This document shows, one piece after another, positions 8,976-17,591 of a stretch of 64,000 bases of DNA. Below the pieces are notes generated by a model. It did no database searches, was not told the DNA's origin, and saw nothing but the letters and a program-made list of their open reading frames with translations. Origin of the DNA: Palleronia aestuarii (GTDB lineage Bacteria; Pseudomonadota; Alphaproteobacteria; Rhodobacterales; Rhodobacteraceae); the NCBI RefSeq assembly GCF_003253995.1, contig NZ_QKZL01000011.1, positions 1 through 64,000 on the forward strand, given 5' to 3'. The position numbers were made by a program, and so were the translations under genes. Numbering within the stretch: position 1 is the stretch's first letter; every line of letters starts with the position of its first letter.

Positions 8976-9042
8976 CGTCCGTTCTCCCTCGACCGGTTCG
9001 TCCCTTGGCTAACGCGGGAGGGGTCGGGCGGCAAGGCAGCGC

Positions 9043-9966
9043 TCAGGCGAGCCGGGCGAGCACCCAGGTGACGCTCACGACGCTCAGCACCGTGGAGACC
9101 AGGATCGCCGAGGATGCCCGCTGCGGCGCCACGCCGTAGCTCTGCGCGATGATGTAGACGTTGCCCGCCACGGGAAGCGAGGCCGCCGCGATCATCACCC
9201 CCGCCGCGTAAGGCTCCACGTCGAAGACGAAGAGCGCCGCGATCGCGACCGCACCCGGATGCAGGACAAGCTTGGCTGCGGAGAGCCAGATCGCGACGGA
9301 GAGCCGCTCCGCGCTCTTCGAGGCCAGCGAGGCGCCGATGGCGAAGAGCGCACCGGGCGTCGCCGCGGCGCCGAGGATCTCGAGAAACCGGTCCACCGGG
9401 CCGGGGATCGGAAGGGCGAACCCCGACCAGACGAGGCCCGCGGCCGTCGCCACGATCATCGGGTTTCGCGCGAGGCCCGACGCCACGGTCGCGATCAGCG
9501 CCGGTCCGGCCCGCCCGCCCCGCCCCACGGTCAGGAGGATCACGACGAGCCCGCCGAAGAAGATCAGGTCGATGGAGAGGACCTGGATGATCGGCCCCAC
9601 CGACGCCTCGCCGAGCAAGAGCGCCAGCATCGGGATGCCGAGAAAGCCCACGTTGCCGATCACCGCGCATTGCGCCTCGATCGCGGCTTCCATCGTACCG
9701 CGCCGCCTCAGGAACGCGACCATGGTCGCGAGGAGATAGACCGCGAGCGTCGCGGTGAAATAGGCGCCGAGGAAGGCCGGATCGATCGCCGCGGCAAGGT
9801 CGAGATCGGCGGCGAAACGAAACAGCATGGCGGAAAGCGCGAAGTAGAACACGAACACGGTGAGCGCGGCAACGGCCTCCGCCCCGAACATCCCCCGCCG
9901 TGCCGCGCCGTAACCGAGTGCGATCAGAGCGAAAAAGGGCAAGGTCTGCGACAGCACGGCGAACAT
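9043..9966 (-). CDS. AEC family transporter (auxin efflux carrier type)
   Basis: Integral membrane protein of 307 residues with about ten hydrophobic segments in two halves, starting MFAVLSQTLPFFALIALGYG, the usual first helix of AEC carriers, and ending in LPVAGNVYIIAQSYG, a conserved segment with the glycine/asparagine hinge. Bacterial members export or exchange small carboxylates such as malate; the substrate here cannot be told. Same strand as, and just upstream of, the fghA operon. Confidence 0.88.
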   Translation of the reverse strand: MFAVLSQTLPFFALIALGYGAARRGMFGAEAVAALTVFVFYFALSAMLFRFAADLDLAAAIDPAFLGAYFTATLAVYLLATMVAFLRRRGTMEAAIEAQCAVIGNVGFLGIPMLALLLGEASVGPIIQVLSIDLIFFGGLVVILLTVGRGGRAGPALIATVASGLARNPMIVATAAGLVWSGFALPIPGPVDRFLEILGAAATPGALFAIGASLASKSAERLSVAIWLSAAKLVLHPGAVAIAALFVFDVEPYAAGVMIAAASLPVAGNVYIIAQSYGVAPQRASSAILVSTVLSVVSVTWVLARLA

Positions 9967-10099
9967 GCCCCGCGCGTAGCCCGCGCCACCCCCGCCGTCC
10001 AGCCCCGCCGCCGGCGGGGTCGCAGCCCCGAATATGCCGAGCGCATGGATCCGATGCGGCTTCCGTTACGTTAAACTGTCCTCACGAGGAGGATGACCC

Positions 10100-10282
10100 A
10101 TGCGACAGATGCGAAACGCCATGCTCATGCTCGCCGCGGCGCTCGGAATATCGGGATGTGCCGGCATGATGCCCGATGACGATTGCACGCAGCTCGAGCA
10201 CTCGCTCGGATATTCCGGGGAGGATTGCGGATCGAACTCGACCGCCGATCTCTCCAGCGAGTATATCGGCCGTTACAACTGA
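10100..10282 (+). CDS. Small putative lipoprotein
   Basis: Sixty-residue protein with a positive N-terminus, a hydrophobic stretch and a lipobox GISGC with the cysteine near residue 20, leaving a mature peptide of about 40 residues rich in D, S and Y and with two further cysteines. A strong GAGGAGG motif sits about 8 nt before the ATG. It would be anchored in a membrane after processing by Lgt and LspA. I recognise no family; function unknown. Convergent with the MbfA gene. Confidence 0.7.
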   Translation: MRQMRNAMLMLAAALGISGCAGMMPDDDCTQLEHSLGYSGEDCGSNSTADLSSEYIGRYN

Positions 10283-10306
10283 GCCGCGGGCCTTAGCCTC
10301 CCTAGC

Positions 10307-11284
10307 TCAGCCTGACCCGATCAGCACCCCGGCGGCAAGCACGAGACTGCCGCCTGCCACGACCTGCAACGCGGCGCGCCAGAACGGGGTCTGCATGTAG
10401 CGCTTCTGGATCCATGCGATGGCCCAGAGCTCCATGAAGACGACGACGAACGCGATCGCGGTCGCGGTCCAGAAATCGGGGATCAGGTAGGGCAGCGCGT
10501 GGCCGAGCCCGCCCAGCGTCGTCATCACGCCGGAGGCGAGGCCGCGTTTCAACGGCGCACCGCGCCCCGAGATCGCGCCATCGTCCGACGCGGCTTCGGT
10601 GAAGCCCATCGAGATCCCCGCGCCGACGCTCGCCGCGAGGCCGACGAGGAACGTGTTCCAGGTATCGCCGGTGGCGAAGGCCGCCGCGAAGATCGGCGCA
10701 AGCGTGGAGACGGACCCGTCCATCAGGCCCGCGAGCCCCGGCTGGACCCAGGTGAGGACGAATTGCCGATGCGCCGTGCGCGCCTCGGCATCGCGGGTCT
10801 CCTCGCCCAAATGCTCGTCGGCGAGGCTCCGCGCCAGTTCGGAATGACCCGCCTCCGCCGCGGCGAGATCGCCGAGAAGCGCGCGCGTGCGTGCGTCGCC
10901 GACCCGCGTCTGCGCTGCCTCGTAGAAGGCCTGCGCGTCACGCTCCATCGCCTCCGCCTCGTCCCGGATCCGCTCGATCCCCAGCGATTCGATCAGCCAG
11001 ACCGGCCGCCGCCCGTAGTAATCGGCCACGTGTTCGCGGCGGATCAGCGGGATCGTCTCGCCGAACCGCTCCCGGTGCAGCTCGATCAGGCGCCGGCGAT
11101 GGTCGTCCTCCTCGACCGCCATGCCGTCGAACACCTTGGCCGATGCGGGGAAATCGGCGCGGATCCGGTCGGCGTAACCGCGATAGATGCGGGCATCGTC
11201 CTCCTCGGACGAGATCGCGAGGGCGACGATCTCCCGTTCGCTGAGGTCGGTGAAACGGCGGCGATCCTGGAAGAAGGGGAGCAT
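10307..11284 (-). CDS. mbfA: Membrane-bound ferritin-like iron exporter (ferritin-VIT1 fusion)
   Basis: Protein of 325 residues. Residues about 1-165 are a ferritin-like/rubrerythrin domain with acidic metal ligands (EEDDARIY near 27, EEDDHRR near 57 and a later E-x2-H). About 170-325 is a VIT1/CCC1 membrane domain with several helices (GLMDGSVSTLAPIFAAAF, GISMGFTEAASDDG). This two-domain architecture is that of MbfA, an iron exporter that protects from iron and peroxide stress in Bradyrhizobium and Agrobacterium, where it is repressed by Irr. A near-perfect Irr-type palindrome lies 24 bp before the ATG, supporting both name and control. Confidence 0.92.
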   Translation of the reverse strand: MLPFFQDRRRFTDLSEREIVALAISSEEDDARIYRGYADRIRADFPASAKVFDGMAVEEDDHRRRLIELHRERFGETIPLIRREHVADYYGRRPVWLIESLGIERIRDEAEAMERDAQAFYEAAQTRVGDARTRALLGDLAAAEAGHSELARSLADEHLGEETRDAEARTAHRQFVLTWVQPGLAGLMDGSVSTLAPIFAAAFATGDTWNTFLVGLAASVGAGISMGFTEAASDDGAISGRGAPLKRGLASGVMTTLGGLGHALPYLIPDFWTATAIAFVVVFMELWAIAWIQKRYMQTPFWRAALQVVAGGSLVLAAGVLIGSG

Positions 11285-11307
11285 GGCAGGCCTCGACGAG
11301 AGAGTTT

Positions 11308-11322
11308 TTAGAATTGTTCTAA
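11308..11322. promoter_or_regulatory. Irr-type iron control element upstream of mbfA
   Basis: Perfect palindrome TTAGAA-TTG-TTCTAA, 24 bp upstream of the mbfA start. It matches the iron control element bound by Irr in Rhizobiales and Rhodobacterales (TTTAGAA-N3-TTCTAAA type). The position next to the start suggests repression when iron is low. Confidence 0.8.
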
Positions 11323-11543
11323 TCTAGTGAAGCTTGGCCGGATGCCAAGTGGCGACGGTCTCTGTTCCGGATCGACCGCCATGGGCATGTCCTTCGCTCG
11401 CTACACCGCACCGATGCGCGGGAGACCGGCGATCGGGTTCCCGCGCGCATCGCGTTCTGGACAAGCGTGCCCCCCGTCCCCACTTCTAGACAAGAGGCCG
11501 ATTGCGCCGGATGGTGACGGCTGCCCGTGCCTTGGGGGTGGGA

Positions 11544-12161
11544 ATGAACGACGAGAGCGGCATACGTCGCGGGCGGAAGTACCAGCAGGTCTTGGCCGGG
11601 GCCCGCGACGTCTTCATGGCGGACGGGTTCGAAGGGGCGAGCGTCGACACGATCGCCAAGCGCGCGGGCGTCTCCAAGGCCACGCTCTATTCCTACTTCG
11701 CCGACAAGCGGCTCCTCTTCATGGAAGTCGCGACCTGCGAATGCGGCAAGCAGGCCGCCGCCGCCTTCGACGATCTCGACATGGATGCGCCGCCCGCCGA
11801 GGCCTTGCGCTTTGCCGGGACCCATCTCCTGGGTTTCCTGCTGTCGGAATTCGGGCAGAAGGTCTTTCGCATCTGCGTGGCGGAGACGGACCGCTTTCCG
11901 GAACTGGGTGCGCGGTTCTGGGAAAGCGGTCCGGGCCTCGTGGAACGGACGCTCTGCCGCTATTTCTCCCGCGCCAAGGCGCGTGGCGAGCTTGCCATCG
12001 ACGACCATTGCCTCGCCGCCCACCAGTTCGCGGAGCTGTGCAAGGCGGAGCTCTTCCCGCGCCTCGTCTTCGGCATGCAGACGGAATTCACCGAGGCGGA
12101 ACGCGCCCGCGTCATCGACGGCGCGGTGGAGATGTTTCTCGCCCGCTACGCCACCCGGTAG
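11544..12161 (+). CDS. TetR/AcrR family transcriptional regulator
   Basis: Protein of 205 residues. The N-terminal helix-turn-helix reads VLAGARDVFMADGFEG followed by SVDTIAKRAGVSKATLYSYF, typical of TetR. The C-terminal part contains a TetR_C/AcrR-like ligand domain (FLLSEFGQKVFRICVAE). An earlier in-frame ATG at 11502 is possible, but 11544 has a G-rich ribosome site and places the HTH at the normal distance. It is divergent from mbfA, with 221 bp between them. No membrane pump lies beside it, so its target is not evident. Confidence 0.88.
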   Translation: MNDESGIRRGRKYQQVLAGARDVFMADGFEGASVDTIAKRAGVSKATLYSYFADKRLLFMEVATCECGKQAAAAFDDLDMDAPPAEALRFAGTHLLGFLLSEFGQKVFRICVAETDRFPELGARFWESGPGLVERTLCRYFSRAKARGELAIDDHCLAAHQFAELCKAELFPRLVFGMQTEFTEAERARVIDGAVEMFLARYATR

Positions 12162-12553
12162 AGCGCACCCACCTGCGCGGCCACCGCGGCCCTGTCGATG
12201 ATCGACCGGACGTCCGCGATGCGACTCTCGTCGATCCGGTAGAAGACGTTCTCGTGGAAGCGGACCCTCCGCCCGTCGACCGGCAGGCCGAAGAGGTCGC
12301 CCAACGGCGTGCAATCGAAGGCGAGCCGCGCCGCGACGAGGGGCGGCTCGCAGGCCAGCCATTCGACGCGGAACGAAAGGTCTGGGATGTCGAGGACGTC
12401 GCGCTCGAGCATGGCGCGATAGCCCGCGAGCCCGACCTCCTCCTCATTGTAACGCACCGCCTCGTGCACGAAATCGCCGAGGGCGGTCCAGTCCCGCGCG
12501 TTCAGGCAGGCGATGTAGCCGTCGTAGAAATCCCGGAGAGCCCCCGGCGTCAC
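12146..12553 (-). CDS. NTF2-like / SnoaL-like (ester cyclase-type) protein
   Basis: About 135 residues with the alpha+beta-barrel pattern of SnoaL-like proteins: FYDGYIACLNARDWTALGDF at the start and a terminal beta-rich stretch (RVRFHENVFYRIDESRIADV). There is no ATG at the natural beginning; the best starts are GTG at 12553 or TTG at 12562, the latter overlapping the NYN gene stop. Translation is therefore probably coupled to the NYN gene. Members bind or isomerise small molecules; no substrate can be named. Its 3' end overlaps the convergent tetR gene by 16 bp. Confidence 0.7.
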   Translation of the reverse strand: MTPGALRDFYDGYIACLNARDWTALGDFVHEAVRYNEEEVGLAGYRAMLERDVLDIPDLSFRVEWLACEPPLVAARLAFDCTPLGDLFGLPVDGRRVRFHENVFYRIDESRIADVRSIIDRAAVAAQVGALYRVA

Positions 12554-12558
12554 CGGCG

Positions 12559-13278
12559 TCAATCCACGCGGCGGAGATGCAGCTGGTTGCCGATTTTCTT
12601 CGTCTCGAAGCGCTTGAGCTCCTGCACGAGGTCGGAGAGCTTGCGCCGGCCATAGGTCCGCGTGTCGAAATCCGGGTTCTCGGCGGTGATGTATTGTCCG
12701 AGCTGGCCCAGCGCGTACCACTCGTCGTCCTGCTCGATCTTGTCCATCGCGCGCAGGATGAGCGGCACCGCCTCGACGGGCGCGACCTTGCCCGAGGGGG
12801 CGCGACCCGAATCCTCGCTCTTCGGCTGCACCGGCTCGTCGACGATGTTCTCGATCAGGATGAAGCGGTTGCAGACGTTGCGGAGCGCCTCCGGCGCCTT
12901 GCCCTCACCGATCCCGATCACGTCGAGCCCGTTCTCCCTGACCCGGTTGGCGAGCGCGGTGAAATCGGAATCCGACGAGACGAGGACGAAGCCGTCGAAC
13001 CGGCCGGTATGCAGGATGTCCATCGCGTCGATGACGAGCCCGATGTCGGAGGCGTTCTTGCCCACCGTGTTGGCCGTCTCCTGATGCGCGACGAGACCGA
13101 GGTCGCGCACCGTCTTCGACCAGTTGGCGAGCCGTCCCGAGGACCAGTCGCCATAGACGCGGCGCAGCGCCGGCTCCCCGAAGGAGGTGATCTCCTGCAG
13201 GATCGGTCCGGCATACTTGGCCGGGATGTTGTCGGCGTCGATCAGGACGGCGTAGAGCGGGCGGTCGCGGGAGGGCAT
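12559..13278 (-). CDS. NYN domain protein with C-terminal LOTUS/OST-HTH domain
   Basis: Protein of 239 residues. About 8-150 form a NYN (PIN-like) RNase domain with the acidic residues VLIDADN, KNASDIGLVIDAMDIL and LVSSDSDFTALANRVRE. About 165-239 match an OST-HTH/LOTUS domain (VEAVPLILRAMDKI, TYGRRKLSDLVQELKRFE). The LabA/DUF88 family is thought to act on RNA; the combination with LOTUS suggests binding of G-rich or structured RNA. The gene overlaps or abuts the NTF2-like gene and follows the GNAT gene by 9 bp on the same strand. Confidence 0.9.
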   Translation of the reverse strand: MPSRDRPLYAVLIDADNIPAKYAGPILQEITSFGEPALRRVYGDWSSGRLANWSKTVRDLGLVAHQETANTVGKNASDIGLVIDAMDILHTGRFDGFVLVSSDSDFTALANRVRENGLDVIGIGEGKAPEALRNVCNRFILIENIVDEPVQPKSEDSGRAPSGKVAPVEAVPLILRAMDKIEQDDEWYALGQLGQYITAENPDFDTRTYGRRKLSDLVQELKRFETKKIGNQLHLRRVD

Positions 13279-13287
13279 CGGCGCCTC

Positions 13288-13794
13288 TCAGAGAAAACGG
13301 TGCAGGACGAGGGCGTCGACGAAGCCCTCTTCGGGGTGGCGGAAGGCCTGCGGCACGCGGCCCACGATGTCAAACCCGTAATCCGACCAGATCGCCAGGG
13401 CGCGGACGTTCCGAGAGACGACGAAGTTGAACTGCATCGCCCGAAAGCCCCGGTCGCGGCCCCGATCGAGCGCGTGCTCGAGCATTCCGCGCGCCGTCCC
13501 GCGGCCCCGCGCCGCCTGCGACGTCGCGAAGCCCGCATTGCAGACATGGTCGCCGTTCCCGCCCTGGTTGGCCCGCAGATAGTAGCTTCCCGTCCCGTCC
13601 TCGGTGAGCCAGGTCTCGTGGGCGGGCCCGCACCAGTAGGCGAGCGCGTCGTCCTCCGCGATCCCGGGATCGATCGCGTAGGTATCGCCCGCACGGAAGA
13701 TCGGCCCGAGGATCGCCCAGAGACGGGCATCGTCACCGGGCCGCGTCACGCGGCGCAACGTCAACTTGCCGTTAACCACTTGATTGGCTTTCAC
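13288..13794 (-). CDS. GNAT family N-acetyltransferase
   Basis: Protein of 168 residues with the acetyl-CoA loop RGRGTARGMLEHAL preceded by HVCNAGFATSQAA, and the later beta-strand MQFNFVVSRN followed by ALAIWSDYGFDIVG, the usual order of GNAT motifs A and B. The residues around NQGGNGDHVCN place it with the YhhY/RimI-like general group. The start is a GTG at 13794; other GTG or TTG starts within 15 codons are possible. First gene of a short minus-strand cluster with the NYN and NTF2-like genes. Substrate unknown. Confidence 0.83.
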   Translation of the reverse strand: MKANQVVNGKLTLRRVTRPGDDARLWAILGPIFRAGDTYAIDPGIAEDDALAYWCGPAHETWLTEDGTGSYYLRANQGGNGDHVCNAGFATSQAARGRGTARGMLEHALDRGRDRGFRAMQFNFVVSRNVRALAIWSDYGFDIVGRVPQAFRHPEEGFVDALVLHRFL

Positions 13795-13829
13795 TTCGCT
13801 GAACCGCGTCCGTTTGGTAGTCAGGGACG

Positions 13830-13858
13830 ACGCGGATCGGTGTTCGTTTGATCCGCGT
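13830..13858. terminator. Hairpin downstream of adhI (first of two)
   Basis: Perfect 9-bp inverted repeat ACGCGGATC / GATCCGCGT with an 11-nt loop, in the 3' flank of the minus-strand adhI gene. No T-tract follows, so it could stabilise the mRNA end or assist Rho rather than be an intrinsic terminator. Confidence 0.5.
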
Positions 13859-13868
13859 GCGTCTGTAG

Positions 13869-13896
13869 GGGAGGATGGCGGCTCCGCTATCCTCCC
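13869..13896. terminator. Hairpin downstream of adhI (second of two)
   Basis: Inverted repeat GGGAGGAT / ATCCTCCC with further inner pairing GCGG / CCGC, a stem of about 12-13 pairs around a tiny loop. It starts 28 bp after the adhI stop on the transcribed strand. Very stable, without a clear T-tract. Confidence 0.55.
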
Positions 13897-13923
13897 TCCG
13901 GACCGCCCGACGGGACTCGAGTC

Positions 13924-15036
13924 TCAAAATTCGACCACCGCGCGGATCGACTTGCCCTCGTGCATGAGCTCGAAGCCGTGATTGATCTCGTCGAGCGTGA
14001 GCTTGTGGGTGATCATCGGGTCGATGTCGATCTTGCCCTCCATGTACCAGTCGACGATCTTGGGCACGTCCGTCCGTCCCCGCGCGCCGCCGAAGGCCGA
14101 CCCGCGCCAGGACCGCCCGGTGACGAGCTGGAACGGACGGGTGGAGATCTCCTGCCCCGCGCCCGCGACGCCGATGATGATCGATTCGCCCCAGCCCTTG
14201 TGCGCGCATTCGAGCGCCTGGCGCATGACGTTGACGTTGCCGATGCATTCGAAGGAGTAATCCGCCCCGCCGCCCGTCAGCTCCACGAGATGCGCGACCA
14301 GATCGCCCTCGACCTCCTTTGGGTTGACGAAATGGGTCATGCCGAACTGCTTCGCGAATTCCGCCTTCTCGGGGTTCAGGTCGACGCCGACAATCATCCC
14401 CGCGCCCACGAGCCTCAGCCCCTGGATCACGTTGAGCCCGATCCCGCCGAGCCCGAAGACAACGCAGTTCGATCCCGGCTCCACCTTGGCGGTGTTGATC
14501 ACCGCGCCCACGCCCGTCGTCACGCCGCAGCCGATGTAGCACACCTTGTCGAACGGCGCGTCCTTGCGGATCTTGGCAAGGCTGATCTCCGGCAGGACCG
14601 TGTGGTTGGCGAAGGTCGAACAGCCCATGTAGTGATGAATCATCGTGCCGTCGGGCATCGAGAACCGGCTCGTCCCGTCGGGCATCACGCCCTGGCCCTG
14701 CGTCGTCCGCACCTTCTGGCAGAGGTTGGTCTTGGGGTTGAGGCAGTACTCGCATTCGCGGCATTCGGCGGTGTAGAGCGGGATCACGTGGTCGCCGGGC
14801 TTGAGCGAAGTCACGCCCTCGCCAACCTCCTGCACAACGCCCGCGCCCTCGTGGCCGAGGATCGCCGGAAAGAGCCCCTCGGGATCGTCGCCCGAGCGGG
14901 TGAACTCGTCGGTATGGCAGAGCCCCGTCGCATGGATCTCGACCAGCACCTCGCCGGCCTTCGGGCCGTCGAGGTTCACCTCCATGATCTCCAGCGGCTT
15001 GCCGGCCTCGAGGGCCACGGCGGCACGGGTCTTCAT
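13924..15036 (-). CDS. adhI: S-(hydroxymethyl)glutathione dehydrogenase / class III alcohol dehydrogenase
   Basis: Zinc-dependent dehydrogenase of 370 residues that oxidises the glutathione adduct of formaldehyde with NAD. Seen: catalytic-zinc residues in [14 protein letters not shown] and the YIGCGVTTG region; the structural-zinc loop [15 protein letters not shown]; and the nucleotide fold [12 protein letters not shown]. The ATG at 15036 follows a GGGAG motif at 9 nt, better than the TTG at 15051. FghA, the next step, is encoded at 8145-8975. Two strong hairpins follow the stop codon. Confidence 0.95.
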   Translation of the reverse strand: MKTRAAVALEAGKPLEIMEVNLDGPKAGEVLVEIHATGLCHTDEFTRSGDDPEGLFPAILGHEGAGVVQEVGEGVTSLKPGDHVIPLYTAECRECEYCLNPKTNLCQKVRTTQGQGVMPDGTSRFSMPDGTMIHHYMGCSTFANHTVLPEISLAKIRKDAPFDKVCYIGCGVTTGVGAVINTAKVEPGSNCVVFGLGGIGLNVIQGLRLVGAGMIVGVDLNPEKAEFAKQFGMTHFVNPKEVEGDLVAHLVELTGGGADYSFECIGNVNVMRQALECAHKGWGESIIIGVAGAGQEISTRPFQLVTGRSWRGSAFGGARGRTDVPKIVDWYMEGKIDIDPMITHKLTLDEINHGFELMHEGKSIRAVVEF

Positions 15037-15164
15037 GATGCGCACTCCCAATCTTTTCCGCCCCGAACCTCCTCCGAAATCCCGCCCGATTGCAACCCGA
15101 CAGCACTCTGGCCGAACCCGCGCGACTGGGCTACGTCCCGGTGACCCCTCGTGGAGCGCGTCCG

Positions 15165-15818
15165 ATGAAGCTTTTCCTCGCCATGGCCCTTGCCGCGCTC
15201 GGCACGGCGGCCGACGCCGCCTCCGCCGAGTTCGACGTGACGCTCGCAGGGCTCACTCTCGGCCGCATCTCGATCGAGGCGGCGAGTGCCGACGTCACCC
15301 TGCGCTCGACGCTCGACAACACGCCTCTGGGCGTCGGCGACGGGCAATTCGTGGCCACCTCCACGGGCGGGAAATATTATCGCGGCGTGGAGACCTCCCC
15401 GGGCGAAACGCGCGCCATCGAGATCGAATACGACGGCCCGCGCGTCGCCCGCGTCGCCGTCTCCCCGGAAAGCGAGGCGACCGACGCCTCCGATCCCGCC
15501 GCCGTGCCGCCGGGCACCTCGGACCCGGCACGCGGTTTCGCGAGGATCGCGCTCGCCCGCGACTGCGTGGATCCTTACCGGATCTACGACGGGCGGCGGG
15601 TGGTGACGATCTCTCCCACGACGCGAACGCTGACCGCCGACGGGCTCGTATGCGAATATGCCTATACCGTGACCGTCGGGCCGGGGCATCTTTCGCCCCT
15701 GCGCTTCCGTCGTGTCGCCGTGAGCGCCATCTATGCCGTCTCGAACGGTGCCGTCTCCGGCATCCGCGAGATCGGCCTCGGCGCGGGCCCCTTCACCGTG
15801 CGCCTTCTGCAACGCTGA
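15165..15818 (+). CDS. Periplasmic DUF3108/DUF6134-like protein
   Basis: Protein of 217 residues starting with a signal peptide ([21 protein letters not shown]). The mature part is beta-rich: [18 protein letters not shown], then strands ending in [23 protein letters not shown], with two cysteines near the middle ([24 protein letters not shown]) that could form a disulfide. The pattern resembles the DUF3108/DUF6134 proteins of alphaproteobacteria, whose role is unknown. An upstream in-frame ATG at 15090 would bury the signal peptide and is rejected. Divergent from adhI. Confidence 0.72.
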   Translation: MKLFLAMALAALGTAADAASAEFDVTLAGLTLGRISIEAASADVTLRSTLDNTPLGVGDGQFVATSTGGKYYRGVETSPGETRAIEIEYDGPRVARVAVSPESEATDASDPAAVPPGTSDPARGFARIALARDCVDPYRIYDGRRVVTISPTTRTLTADGLVCEYAYTVTVGPGHLSPLRFRRVAVSAIYAVSNGAVSGIREIGLGAGPFTVRLLQR

Positions 15819-15904
15819 CGAGAAGCCCTGCCGTAACCCTTTCGCGAAAGGCCTCGATGGCGCCGTCGCCCGTCAGCCCTTGCGGCCGTCCCGTCCGACC
15901 CGGA

Positions 15905-16699
15905 TCAGAACGCCCCGATCAGCGTGTCGAAGAGCCGCTCGCGCCGCGTGCTCGTATCGCCGCCGAAGAGTACGGCGATATTGATGCCGAAGCGTACATC
16001 GCCCTCGTCGAAATCGCCGTCCTCGATCTGCGCATGCGCGACCGACGTCGAAAGCCGGAGCGGCGCGTTCGGCAGGTCGACGTAATAGTCGATGCCGAGC
16101 GACAGCGCGGCGAACCGCGTGTCGGCGTCGTCAAAACCGTCGACGGACGAGTCGAGGACATCGTAGCGCGCGGCGAGCGCGACGTTGCTCGTGAGATCGT
16201 AGGACGCGCCGAGACCGTAGATCACGGTATCGACGTCCGATACGTCCTCGATTTCGCCGATCCCGGCATAGGCGCTCAGCGTGGTGGCGCCGATCCGGCT
16301 CTGCCCCTCCAGACCGTAGGTGCTGATCTTGGTATCGAGGTCCAGCGCCCCGAAGCCGTCGATCTCGATCTCGTCGAGATTGCTCACGGACGCGAAGGCG
16401 CCGACCTTGGAGGTACCGAAATCGCCGTAGATGTGCAGATCGCCCGTGAACGTCTCGAGATCGGCGCCATCGCCGATTCCGAGGTCGAGATAGCTGCCGC
16501 CGATCTGTATCCCGAGGCCCGCCGCCGACACGAACGCCCCGGAGGCGTGGATCGTGCGGGCGTCGAGATCCCCCGCATCGCCCAAATCCGTATGCGTGAA
16601 CGACAATCCCGCTTCGCCGAACACCTTCGGCTGGGCAAGCGCCGGGGACGCGGTGGCGATTGCCGTTACCGCGAGGATGATCTTGATCGAGTGTGCCAT
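15905..16699 (-). CDS. Outer-membrane beta-barrel protein (porin-like)
   Basis: Protein of 264 residues with signal peptide MAHSIKIILAVTAIATASPALA and alternating hydrophobic/polar strands throughout (for example AGLGIQIGGSYLDLGIG, VGAFASVSNLDEIEI, LRLSTSVAHAQIEDG), acidic turns and a C-terminal DTLIGAF ending in phenylalanine, the usual barrel-insertion signal. The calculated pattern would suit about 12-14 strands. No close family name is recognised. No strong Shine-Dalgarno motif is seen. Confidence 0.72.
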   Translation of the reverse strand: MAHSIKIILAVTAIATASPALAQPKVFGEAGLSFTHTDLGDAGDLDARTIHASGAFVSAAGLGIQIGGSYLDLGIGDGADLETFTGDLHIYGDFGTSKVGAFASVSNLDEIEIDGFGALDLDTKISTYGLEGQSRIGATTLSAYAGIGEIEDVSDVDTVIYGLGASYDLTSNVALAARYDVLDSSVDGFDDADTRFAALSLGIDYYVDLPNAPLRLSTSVAHAQIEDGDFDEGDVRFGINIAVLFGGDTSTRRERLFDTLIGAF

Positions 16700-16734
16700 G
16701 TCAAATTGCTTTCAGGAGAGCGATGCCCACCTGT

Positions 16735-16751
16735 TGCACGTTCCCCGTGCA
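16735..16751. promoter_or_regulatory. Stem-loop in the leader of the beta-barrel gene
   Basis: Perfect TGCACG / CGTGCA inverted repeat with a 5-nt loop, 36 bp before the ATG of the minus-strand beta-barrel gene. It could be an mRNA leader hairpin or an operator; nothing else supports either. Confidence 0.3.
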
Positions 16752-16817
16752 CGTGGATAGGCGCGCCGTCGGGGCGGGGCGCACCCTGTGTCGCGTCGGA
16801 CACATGCACCGGACGGA

Positions 16818-17450
16818 TCACCCCAGATCCGGCTCCGTCCGCGTGAAATCCGGCTCCTCACTCAACTGATCGTACCAGTCCCGCGTTCGGCCGATGTCGA
16901 GCAGTTCGTCCTTGTGCGGCGTCAGATTGGTGTAGAACACGATCGGGCCGAGGTAGAAATCGGCAAGCGTCGGGGTTCCGCCCACGAGGAACGGATCGCC
17001 CGCGCGGATCTCGTCCACCAGCCCCAGGAACGTCCTGGCCTTCTCCAGCGTCTCCCGATGCGCCGCCTCGCTCGGGTTGCCGATGAAGTCGGGCTTGATG
17101 TGATAGAAGGCCACGCCCACCAGCGCGTCGTAGCCGTAGGCATGGACCAGCGAGACGATCTCGGCCACCCGCGCCCGGTCCCAGGCGCTTTCGGGCAGGG
17201 CCGACGGTCCCTCGCGGGAGGCCTCCAGATAGGCCACGATCGCATCGGTCTCACGGATGCGGTGGCCGTCGATGTCGAGCACGGGCACCTTGCCGAACGG
17301 ATGCCGCGCCAGGTGCTCGGGCTGCTTCGGCTCGCCCTCGAGCACGTTCACCTGCACCTGGTCGTAGGCCACGTCCTTGCGGTTCAGGAGGATCTTCGCG
17401 GTCCGCACATAGGTCGACCCGTCGAAGCCATAGAGTGTCGCGTCTGCCAT
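16818..17450 (-). CDS. Glutathione S-transferase family protein
   Basis: Protein of 210 residues. The N-terminal thioredoxin-like domain runs to about 80 with cis-proline in FGKVPVLDID and the glutathione-binding ETDAIVAYLE. The helical C-domain has GGTPTLADFYLGP, the N-capping-box region of GSTs. The first residues (LYGFDGSTYVRTAKILL) put S or T near the catalytic place of theta/beta-like classes. The ATG at 17450 follows GAGGGG at about 6 nt. Divergent from the SOS-boxed imuB. Confidence 0.9.
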   Translation of the reverse strand: MADATLYGFDGSTYVRTAKILLNRKDVAYDQVQVNVLEGEPKQPEHLARHPFGKVPVLDIDGHRIRETDAIVAYLEASREGPSALPESAWDRARVAEIVSLVHAYGYDALVGVAFYHIKPDFIGNPSEAAHRETLEKARTFLGLVDEIRAGDPFLVGGTPTLADFYLGPIVFYTNLTPHKDELLDIGRTRDWYDQLSEEPDFTRTEPDLG

Positions 17451-17551
17451 TTCCGTCCCCTCGTTAACCGATGAGGAAGCAACGTCAGGCGGTGCCGTCC
17501 GGTTCGATCGCCCTTCCCGGACTCGACAGGGGGCGGAGCCGGAGCTAGCAA

Positions 17552-17566
17552 GAACGTATAGGGAAC
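17552..17566. promoter_or_regulatory. LexA (SOS) box upstream of imuB
   Basis: Exact GAAC-N7-GAAC (reverse GTTC-N7-GTTC), the LexA operator of alphaproteobacteria, ending 25 bp before the imuB start codon. It predicts repression by LexA and induction by DNA damage. Confidence 0.85.
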
Positions 17567-17591
17567 ATCCTGCTGCCACAGGGGCCCCCGC

